22,600 bases of DNA from JANPJV01 sp031425695 (GTDB lineage: Bacteria; Pseudomonadota; Gammaproteobacteria; Xanthomonadales; SZUA-5), in contig JANPJV010000063.1 in assembly GCA_031425695.1 (NCBI GenBank), positions 1-22,600 on the forward strand. The letters run 5' to 3'. Both the position numbers and the translations under genes were made by a program. Position 1 is the stretch's first letter. Every line of letters starts with the position of its first letter. Positions 16,966 through 22,600 of this stretch are shown here, one piece after another. The notes beneath the pieces were generated by a model. That model saw only the letters and a list, made by a program, of their open reading frames with translations, had not been told where the DNA came from and ran no database searches.

Positions 16966-17942
16966 CGACCACTAGTATTCAATCGAGCGGTCCGATCGTG
17001 CTGCTCGGCCCGCAATCAGATTACACCGAAGTCGGATCCGTACTCGACGAGCTCGAGGTCGAAGGCCGTATTGCGGTGGTGACCGCCGGCTGGCAGGAGA
17101 ACGAGTCCGAAGACGCCGCCCTGGTCGCCGCGCTGCGGCGCCCGGCCATCAACCTCACGCTGCATGCCCGCTCCGAGCGCGCGCACCTTGAGCAGCCGAG
17201 CTTTGCGAAAGCCTCGGCGCGACGGCAGGCGCACCTCACGCATCTGCACCAGTTCTATCGCATACGGCTGGAGGGCGTGGACGAAGCGGCGCACTCGATC
17301 GGGGTTCGACATGTCGATCCAGAACTGCTCCGCGAGCAGCAAACGGTTACAGTCGAGCAATTCCGGCATCTCGACCAGGACCATCTGCAACGCTGCCAGG
17401 CGACCTGGGACGCATTCAGTGCCGAGTGGCCCGCAGCGGAACAGCCGGCGATCGCCCGCGAGCGCGCGGCGATCGCGGCGCAGATCAACCGCTGCAGCGC
17501 GGTGGTCATTGCCGGTGGCCACGTGGCGGTGCTGCTCAACCGGTTGCGCTTGTTCGACGTGCTCGGCGCGGTCGGAACGCGGCCCATCATCGCCTGGTCG
17601 GCCGGCGCCATGGCCTTGACCGACCGTATCGTGCTGTTCCACGACTCGCCACCGTTCGGCAAGAATTTGTCGCAGCTGTTCGACGTCGGCCTGGGTCTTG
17701 CCAACGGAGTGGTCGTATTGCCGGACCTGACGCGACGCGTACACACCGAGAAACGCGATGCGATCGCCCGCTTCACGCAGCGGATGGCGCCGGCGGAATG
17801 CCTGGGACTGGACCCGGGAGCGCGCCTGGTTTTCAGGCAGGGTCGTTTGGTGCATGCAATGTCAGATCGCTTGCACAGCAGCGGTGAGGTCGAACGCGGG
17901 TGGCGATTTTTCCTCGAGCTTCCGGCGAGGCTTGCGGGATGA
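16962..17942 (+). CDS. Peptidase S51-like protein (dipeptidase E/cyanophycinase type)
   Basis: The protein is 326 residues and cytoplasmic. The C-terminal half carries VVIAGGHVAVLLNRLRLF and IIAWSAGAMALTDRIVLFHD, which match the G-G and G/W-x-S-A-G-A elements of S51 peptidases and the class I amidotransferase-like fold; Ser213 is the likely nucleophile. The usual Gly before the catalytic Ser is Trp here, and no Cys is present, so glutamine amidotransferase activity is unlikely. The N-terminal half (residues 1-180) starts PIVLLGPQSDYTEVGSVL and is longer than in dipeptidase E. Its start overlaps the preceding stop (ATGA), and its own stop overlaps the next start in the same way. It probably hydrolyses the alpha- or side-chain-linked peptide bond of the pathway product or an intermediate. 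Confidence 0.78.
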   Translation: MTTTSIQSSGPIVLLGPQSDYTEVGSVLDELEVEGRIAVVTAGWQENESEDAALVAALRRPAINLTLHARSERAHLEQPSFAKASARRQAHLTHLHQFYRIRLEGVDEAAHSIGVRHVDPELLREQQTVTVEQFRHLDQDHLQRCQATWDAFSAEWPAAEQPAIARERAAIAAQINRCSAVVIAGGHVAVLLNRLRLFDVLGAVGTRPIIAWSAGAMALTDRIVLFHDSPPFGKNLSQLFDVGLGLANGVVVLPDLTRRVHTEKRDAIARFTQRMAPAECLGLDPGARLVFRQGRLVHAMSDRLHSSGEVERGWRFFLELPARLAG

Positions 17943-19072
17943 TCCTGGCCATCCACGCGCTCGCCGCCGGCCCGAAGACCCGCGAGGCGCTGCACGCATT
18001 CTTCGCTGAGCACACCTTTCCGCTGGTCGAAGGCGACACCATTACCTTCGTGTGGCAAGGCACCGCGCTAGAGGTCAAGTTGCATCACTGGGTGTTCGGC
18101 CTGGAGTCGGCACAGCTGCTGTTGCAGGTGGAGGGCACCGACGTCTGGTACCTGAGCATGCCGCTGCCGCCCGCGTCGCGCGTCGAGTACAAGTTCGAGA
18201 TCGTTGACGGCGGTCACCGGCGTCTGATCCACGACCCGCTGAACCGACATCTGGCGCGCGATCCCTATGGCGCGAACTCGGTTGCTCATGGGCACGGCTA
18301 TGCGATTCCGCAGTGGATTCATCCCGACCCGGCATCCGCGCCCGGCACCTATCAGATCCTCAAGTTCCGAAGCGAAGTTTTCGGCCGGCAGCTCACCAAG
18401 GTGTACCTGCCCGCGCGGTTTCGGCGCACGCGGCAGTACCCGTTGTTGATCGTCCACGACGGCGACGATTATCTGAACTACACGTCCCTGGGGACGGTAC
18501 TCGACAACCTGATGGCGCGGCGCGAGATCCCGGATTTGATCGTGGCATTCACCAACTCGTCGCACCGGCTGGTCGAGTACGCCAACGACGAGCGCCACGC
18601 GCGCTTCCTGACGGAAGAGTTGGTGCCGCAACTGGAGGCGCGCTACCCGTTGCGCTCGCAGCCGCAGAGCCGCTGCCTGATGGGCGCGAGCTTCGGCGCC
18701 GTGGCGGCTTTGTCGACGGCAGTCCGCTACCCGGGCTTCTACGGGAGGCTGCTGCTGCAATCCGGATCCTTCGCGTTCACCGACATCGGCGAGCGCAATC
18801 GGCGCGGACCACTGTTCGACAAAGTCGTGCAGTTCATGAACAAGTTCCGCGAGGAGCCGCGCGCAGTCTCCGAGCGTGTATTCATCAGCTGTGGCACGTA
18901 TGAATCACTGATCTACGAGAACCGCTCGCTGATTCCAATGCTCGAGGCGACGGGCATGGACGTGCTCTTCCGCGAGGCGCGCGATGGTCACAATTGGGAA
19001 AATTGGCGGGACCGGTTGCGTGAAGGGCTCTCATGGCTCTTCCCGGGACCGTTTCTGATGACGTACGAATAA
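17939..19072 (+). CDS. Fes-like esterase with N-terminal E-set (CBM48-like) domain
   Basis: This 377-residue alpha/beta hydrolase has an N-terminal E-set domain (about residues 30-110: TITFVWQGTALEVKLHHWV and VWYLSMPLPPASRVEYKFEI), similar to enterochelin-esterase N-domains and to CBM48 glucan-binding modules. The catalytic domain shows KVYLPARF, YPLLIVHDGDDYL, the nucleophile elbow LMGASFGAVAAL (Ser251) and a C-terminal catalytic His351 in RDGHNWENWRDRL. There is no signal peptide, so it acts in the cytosol. Its start overlaps the preceding stop (ATGA, 17939-17942). No siderophore genes are present, so enterobactin hydrolysis is unlikely. It could release or trim an ester-linked intermediate of the ligase pathway, or act on a glucan-linked ester given glgA nearby; both ideas are inference. 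Confidence 0.82.
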   Translation: MILAIHALAAGPKTREALHAFFAEHTFPLVEGDTITFVWQGTALEVKLHHWVFGLESAQLLLQVEGTDVWYLSMPLPPASRVEYKFEIVDGGHRRLIHDPLNRHLARDPYGANSVAHGHGYAIPQWIHPDPASAPGTYQILKFRSEVFGRQLTKVYLPARFRRTRQYPLLIVHDGDDYLNYTSLGTVLDNLMARREIPDLIVAFTNSSHRLVEYANDERHARFLTEELVPQLEARYPLRSQPQSRCLMGASFGAVAALSTAVRYPGFYGRLLLQSGSFAFTDIGERNRRGPLFDKVVQFMNKFREEPRAVSERVFISCGTYESLIYENRSLIPMLEATGMDVLFREARDGHNWENWRDRLREGLSWLFPGPFLMTYE

Positions 19073-19097
19073 GCGGCAAGGCGCTGTTTTTGCTTGT

Positions 19098-19178
19098 GTA
19101 GGTCATGTTGCTCGCGTAGCGAGCTACTTGACGCTTTAAAGCTGTCAAGTAGTCCGCTTCGCGGACAACATGACCTAC
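19098..19178. repeat. Cloverleaf palindromic repeat, copy 2 (81 bp)
   Basis: This copy has the same architecture and orientation as the one at 1604-1691. The outer 13-bp stem (19098-19110 with 19166-19178) is perfect. Hairpin I is CTCGC-GTA-GCGAG (19111-19123). The central stem is CTACTTGAC/GTCAAGTAG (19124-19132 with 19144-19152), closed by a short self-complementary loop (GCTTTAAAGCT). Hairpin III is TCCGC-TTC-GCGGA (19153-19165). It begins 26 bp after the Fes-like gene's stop and 66 bp before the next gene. Confidence 0.85.
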
Positions 19179-19186
19179 GTTCAGGG

Positions 19187-19199
19187 CCCTGACAGCGCT
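19187..19199 (+). promoter_or_regulatory. 13-mer shared with the glgA upstream region
   Basis: CCCTGACAGCGCT here is identical to 14078-14090. The preceding block GTTCAGGGCCC (19179-19189) also occurs at 15709-15719, upstream of the first ATP-grasp gene, close to another CCTGACAG (15686-15693). The shared blocks suggest a common promoter or operator element for the run of genes. The exact -35 and -10 boxes are not clear. Confidence 0.35.
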
Positions 19200-19243
19200 A
19201 GGCTTGCTGAGGTTCAACTCAATAACAATGGAGATCTGAACGC

Positions 19244-20566
19244 ATGGCAAAGAAGACCAAGCAAACTTCGAAGCCGCTTGCGGCAGCTGCTTCTACAGTT
19301 TCGGCGGCGGCGCCGGCCCAGCAAGGTCCACTCTCCAAGACCACCCGAAAGATCGGCCTGTCTCTCGGCGCCGATATCTGCTGGCCGGCCTGCTACGAGC
19401 AGATCATGCGCGAGCTCAAGCTGGCGATTCCGTGGAACGGCGAGGAAGTGGGGGTCGCGGTCGAGCGGGTCACGATCGAACCGTTCAATCTCGCCCAGCC
19501 GAGCAGCTACGACGTCGTCCTCGACCGGCTGACGCACTGGTATCACCCGAGCCGCGAGTGGATCAAGAAAGCGATCCTCATGGACCGGCTGTACGTGCTC
19601 AACAATCCATGGGCCGTCCAGTCGATGGAGAAGCACACCACTTACGCGGCGATGATGCACCTGGGGATGCCGATCCCCGAGACCTGGATGCTGCCGCCCA
19701 AGGCGTATGCGCCGACGCCCGACCTGAAGCCCACTTTGCAGAAATATGCCAAGTTGTTCGACCTGCGCAGCGTGGCCAGCCAGATCGGCTATCCGATGTT
19801 CATCAAGCCGTACGACGGCGGTGGCTGGAAAGGCGTGAGCCATATTCGCAACGAGCAGGACTTGATCGCGCGGTACGACGAATCGGGGACGTCGGTGATG
19901 CACCTGCAGAAGGCGGTCGCTCCATACGACGACTTCGTGCGCTGCATCGGCATCGGTCCGCAGACACAGCTCGTCCGCTACGATCCGGACGTGCCGCTGC
20001 ACGACCGCTACACGATGGATACGAACTTCCTCGTCGACGAGGAGGCCCAGATCCTGCGCGACACCACTTTGACCATCAACGCGTTCTTCGGCTGGGATTT
20101 CAACTCCTGCGAGTCCCTGCGCAGGGAAGGCGTGTGGTATCCGATCGACTTCGCCAATCCCTGTCCGGATTCGCAGATCACCTCCCTGCACTACCACTTT
20201 CCCTGGCTGGTCATCGCCAAGTTGAAGTGGTCGATTTTCTGCGCGGTGACCCGACGGAAATTCCGCCGGACGCTCGACTGGGATCCGTTCTATGCGATCG
20301 CGGCCGAGCAGGACATGCCCTATCGTGACAAGCTTCGTGCGTATGCGGGCATCGCTGCGCAGCGCTTCGAGGCCGACCGTTTTGCCGAATTCTGCGCGAC
20401 CCACCTACCGCACCTGGACGAGGTTGCCTGGAACTTCTTCGGCAGCCAGCACGCACGCGACGCGTTCCGCGAGAAGGTGGCAGCGCTGTATCCCGAGCAT
20501 GAGGTCGAGAAGTTCACCGAGCTCTTCTGGAACCGCGTGCAGCAGTGGCGCGCGAACGCTCGCTGA
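19244..20566 (+). CDS. ATP-grasp domain protein, second ligase of the cluster
   Basis: The protein is 440 residues. A Lys/Ala-rich, probably disordered N-terminal stretch (about 30 residues) precedes a core that starts TTRKIGLSLGADICWPACYE. The ATP-grasp signature is IGYPMFIKPYDGGGWKGVSHI (Lys and Gly-rich loop), with MHLQKAVAPYDDFVRCIGIG as the adenine-side strand and REGVWYPIDFANPCPDSQI as the metal-binding block (Asp and Asn). It has little visible identity with the ligase at 15736, so this is not a simple duplication. The C-terminal 110 residues are helical and include YPEHEVEKFTELFW. GGAG lies ten bases before ATG 19244. The substrate is unknown; by family it should form an amide, peptide or thioester bond using ATP. 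Confidence 0.82.
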   Translation: MAKKTKQTSKPLAAAASTVSAAAPAQQGPLSKTTRKIGLSLGADICWPACYEQIMRELKLAIPWNGEEVGVAVERVTIEPFNLAQPSSYDVVLDRLTHWYHPSREWIKKAILMDRLYVLNNPWAVQSMEKHTTYAAMMHLGMPIPETWMLPPKAYAPTPDLKPTLQKYAKLFDLRSVASQIGYPMFIKPYDGGGWKGVSHIRNEQDLIARYDESGTSVMHLQKAVAPYDDFVRCIGIGPQTQLVRYDPDVPLHDRYTMDTNFLVDEEAQILRDTTLTINAFFGWDFNSCESLRREGVWYPIDFANPCPDSQITSLHYHFPWLVIAKLKWSIFCAVTRRKFRRTLDWDPFYAIAAEQDMPYRDKLRAYAGIAAQRFEADRFAEFCATHLPHLDEVAWNFFGSQHARDAFREKVAALYPEHEVEKFTELFWNRVQQWRANAR

Positions 20567-20595
20567 AGCGTGCGTAAGGCGTTGCGCTTGCTTGG

Positions 20596-20636
20596 CTCCC
20601 CTCTCCCATGCTCTTTTGGGAGAAGGGTCGGGGGAA
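20596..20636. repeat. CT-rich dispersed palindrome 1
   Basis: CTCCCCTCTCCCA is followed, after a short T-rich loop, by TTGGGAGAAGGGTCGGGGGA, forming an imperfect long hairpin. CCCTCTCCC/GGGAGAGGG repeats of this kind are frequent between genes in Lysobacterales and Burkholderiales (from memory). It lies 29 bp after the ATP-grasp stop. Confidence 0.6.
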
Positions 20637-20670
20637 GGAGCTTTTGACGCGGAAAAGCCCCTCTCCCCTT

Positions 20671-20700
20671 CCCCTCTCCCGGAAAAGCCCGGGAGCGGGG
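20671..20700. repeat. CT-rich dispersed palindrome 2
   Basis: CTCCCGG (20676-20682) pairs with CCGGGAG (20689-20695), and CCCC to its left pairs with GGGG to its right across a small bulge. It is a second element of the same kind as the one at 20596, and it lies 42 bp before the next gene. The hairpin could dampen read-through between the two genes. Confidence 0.6.
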
Positions 20701-20741
20701 AGCAACTCAAACTGGGCACTCAAAATAATGAAGGGGGCTTG

Positions 20742-21494
20742 ATGGCAGCTGCTGATGACAGGGTGGTAGCACGTTGGCGGTCGGATCGCCTTGGTCGCGA
20801 CGTCAACCTGGTGCGCTGGGGAAAATTCGGCCAGCCAGTGTTGCTGTTCCCCACGGCCGGCGGCGATGCCGAGGAAGTCGAACGGATGTTGCTGATCAAG
20901 GTGCTGCGGCCGCTGATCGATCGCGGCGCGATCAAGGTGTATTCGTGCGACAGCGTGGCCGGCCAGGCGCTGCTGGCCCGCGAGGGCGACGCGCGGCACC
21001 AGATGTGGGTGCAGGACCAGTTCCATCGCTATGTCCGCCATGAGGTCGCACCGGCCATCCGGAACGACTGCTCCGCACCCGAGATCGATATTTGGGCAGC
21101 CGGGGCGTCGATCGGCGCTTTCCATTCGGTGGCGATGGTATGCCGCTTCCCGGATGTGTTCACGCGCGCGATCGCCATGAGCGGCACCTATGACCTGCGC
21201 CGGTTCTACGATGCGCAGCAGTTTACGGACGATTTCTGGGTTTCCTCTCCGCTGCACTTCGTGCCGACCTTGTCTGGCCAGCACCTGGACGTGTTGCGGA
21301 CGCGCTTCATCTTGCTGATGTCCGGAGAGGGGCGCGCCGAGAACATCGGCGAATCGTGGGCGCTGGCACAGGTCCTTGGCGCCAAGGGTGTGCCCAATCG
21401 AGTGGACTCGTGGGGCCCGGAGTGGCCGCACGACTGGCAGACCTGGCGGGCGATGCTGCCGCAGGTCTTGAGTAACTGGACCCACCAAGGCTAA
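20742..21494 (+). CDS. Alpha/beta-hydrolase esterase
   Basis: The protein is 250 residues, cytosolic, without a signal peptide. It begins with a small beta-domain (RWRSDRLGRDVNLVRWGKFG) leading to PVLLFPTAGGDAEEVERM, where the oxyanion-hole region is expected. The nucleophile elbow is IWAAGASIGAFHSVAM (Ser123), and the catalytic His230 is in EWPHDWQTWRAML. It belongs to the esterase D/putative esterase group and is distinct from the two-domain esterase at 17939, although both end with an H-x-W-x-x-W-R pattern. ATG 20742 has AGGGGG about five bases upstream. It is eight bases from the following ligase gene, so the two are surely co-transcribed. The substrate is unknown. Confidence 0.8.
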   Translation: MAAADDRVVARWRSDRLGRDVNLVRWGKFGQPVLLFPTAGGDAEEVERMLLIKVLRPLIDRGAIKVYSCDSVAGQALLAREGDARHQMWVQDQFHRYVRHEVAPAIRNDCSAPEIDIWAAGASIGAFHSVAMVCRFPDVFTRAIAMSGTYDLRRFYDAQQFTDDFWVSSPLHFVPTLSGQHLDVLRTRFILLMSGEGRAENIGESWALAQVLGAKGVPNRVDSWGPEWPHDWQTWRAMLPQVLSNWTHQG

Positions 21495-21501
21495 CTCCCC
21501 A

Positions 21502-22600
21502 ATGGCCACCCGAAAGCACAAGGAATTGCAGGCCACCCAGGACGCCGCGAAGCACCGCGCGTTCATGTCGGCGCTGCTGAATGACGTCAACGCGCTCGAA
21601 CGCATGCTCGATGAGGGGACCTTCGAATCCGGGGTTCGCCGCATCGGCGCGGAACAGGAAATGTTCATCGTCGACCGCTCCTGGGGCCCGGCGAACGCGG
21701 TGTTGCCAATCCTCGAGCGGATTGCCGACCCGCACTACACCACCGAGCTCGGGCAGTTCCAGATCGAGGCCAACTGCGACCCGCAGTTCCTGGCCGGCGA
21801 TGGCTTGGGCCTTCTCCACACGCAACTCGACCACCTGGTCGACAACGCGCGTCGGGTTGCGCAAGAACTCGATCTGAACGTGGTGCTGATGGGCATCCTG
21901 CCGACCATGCGCAGGTCGAACCTTGGGCTCGACAGCATGGTGCCGAGCGAGCGCTATGCGACGCTCAACCGGGTGCTCACGGAACTCTGCGGCGGCAAAT
22001 TCAGCCTCTCGATCAAGGGCACCGACGAGCTGATCATCGATCACGACTCGGTGATGCTCGAGGCGTGTAATTCGAGTTTCCAGGTGCACCTGCAGGTGGG
22101 TCCCGACGAGTTCGCGCGCATGTACAACATCGCGCAGGTGCTGGCGGGGCCGCTCATGTCGGTATCGGCCAACTCGCCGATCGCCTTCGGCAAACGGCTC
22201 TGGGCCGAGACCCGCGTTGCCATGTTTCGCCAGTCGGTCGACACCCGCAACCACAAGCGGCACCCACGCGAGACCGAAGCGCGCGTGAGCTTCGGCACGC
22301 GCTGGGTCAAATCGTCGGTTGCCGAGATCTACAAGGAAGACATCGCCCGCTATCGCACGCTCGTCGGAATTGATCTCGATGAAGACCCGATGGCCATGCT
22401 CGATCGCGGCGAGATTCCCCAGCTCAAGGCGCTGCGCCTGCACAACGGCACCATTTACCGCTGGAATCGTGCCTGCTTCGGGGTGACGGAAGGCAAGGCG
22501 CACTTGCGCATCGAGAATCGGATCATGCCGGCGGGGCCGAGCACGCTCGACGAGATCGCGAACGCGGCCTTCTGGTTCGGGATGATGCAGGAGCTCGGCG
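21502..22600 (+). CDS. GCS2-type carboxylate-amine ligase, 5' part
   Basis: The frame is open from ATG 21502 to the window end (366 codons), so the 3' end lies outside. The N-terminal helix is followed by GVRRIGAEQEMFIVD, the strand with metal/ATP-binding glutamates in the GCS2 (glutamine-synthetase-like) ligases. YTTELGQFQIEANCDPQFL, SSFQVHLQVGPDEFARMYN, PLMSVSANSPIAFG and LRIENRIMPAGPSTLDEI follow, all typical of the fold. GCS2 enzymes join a carboxylate, often glutamate, to an amine using ATP. In related bacteria I recall longer versions carrying CBS domains, which would lie downstream if present. It has no strong ribosome binding site and starts eight bases after the esterase stop, so translation may be coupled. 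Confidence 0.82.
   Translation, partial: MATRKHKELQATQDAAKHRAFMSALLNDVNALERMLDEGTFESGVRRIGAEQEMFIVDRSWGPANAVLPILERIADPHYTTELGQFQIEANCDPQFLAGDGLGLLHTQLDHLVDNARRVAQELDLNVVLMGILPTMRRSNLGLDSMVPSERYATLNRVLTELCGGKFSLSIKGTDELIIDHDSVMLEACNSSFQVHLQVGPDEFARMYNIAQVLAGPLMSVSANSPIAFGKRLWAETRVAMFRQSVDTRNHKRHPRETEARVSFGTRWVKSSVAEIYKEDIARYRTLVGIDLDEDPMAMLDRGEIPQLKALRLHNGTIYRWNRACFGVTEGKAHLRIENRIMPAGPSTLDEIANAAFWFGMMQELG

Noticed and set aside
17939..19072. A siderophore (enterobactin-type) system based on the Fes-like esterase
   Set aside because: No NRPS, isochorismate, TonB-receptor or iron-regulated element is present; the neighbours are amide ligases and a peptidase.
20514..21668. A 384-residue minus-strand open frame over the esterase and the start of the GCS2 gene
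   Set aside because: It crosses two genes with strong active-site motifs and encodes nothing recognisable.

Overview
This 22.6 kb window is GC-rich, gene-dense bacterial chromosome. The mix of genes suggests a gammaproteobacterium of the Lysobacterales (Xanthomonadales), perhaps close to Rhodanobacteraceae or Dokdonella. The pointers are a secreted DUF4124-glutaredoxin protein, a beta-propeller/Y_Y_Y/GGDEF sensor, DUF2891, CT-rich and REP-like dispersed palindromes, and a small secreted protein ending in an IFxxGFE-like tail. The placement comes from remembered gene style, not a search. No tRNA, rRNA, CRISPR array, integrase or transposase was found.

Layout. 1-1566: the 3' part of a secreted SGNH/GDSL-type hydrolase and a proline-rich single-pass membrane protein. 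1604-1691: the first copy of a cloverleaf-shaped palindromic repeat. 1737-4370: an apolipoprotein N-acyltransferase-like membrane enzyme with a long extra C-terminal half, containing a 51-bp in-frame tandem duplication that resembles a REP sequence. 4395-5474 (minus): a DUF2891 secreted protein. 5631-8561: a large sensor diguanylate cyclase. 8659-9132: a periplasmic glutaredoxin. 9161-9460 (minus): a broken aspartate-racemase-family remnant. 9467-10369: an N-formylglutamate amidohydrolase-family protein. 10489-11121: a lipoprotein. 11356-11859: a GNAT acetyltransferase. 11837-14004 (minus): a two-gene unit encoding a small secreted protein and a repeat-rich surface fibre with a C-terminal S74 autoprocessing domain.

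14150-22600 is the most interesting part. It is a same-strand run of glgA (glycogen synthase), an ATP-grasp ligase, an S51-like peptidase, a Fes-like esterase with an N-terminal E-set domain, a second copy of the cloverleaf repeat, a second ATP-grasp protein, a second alpha/beta-hydrolase esterase, and a GCS2-type carboxylate-amine ligase cut by the window end. Two junctions are ATGA stop/start overlaps. Three amide-bond-forming ligase families with one peptidase and two esterases form a plausible pathway for making and processing a small peptide or amide-linked metabolite. The product is unknown; the grouping is visible in the sequence, but the pathway is inferred.
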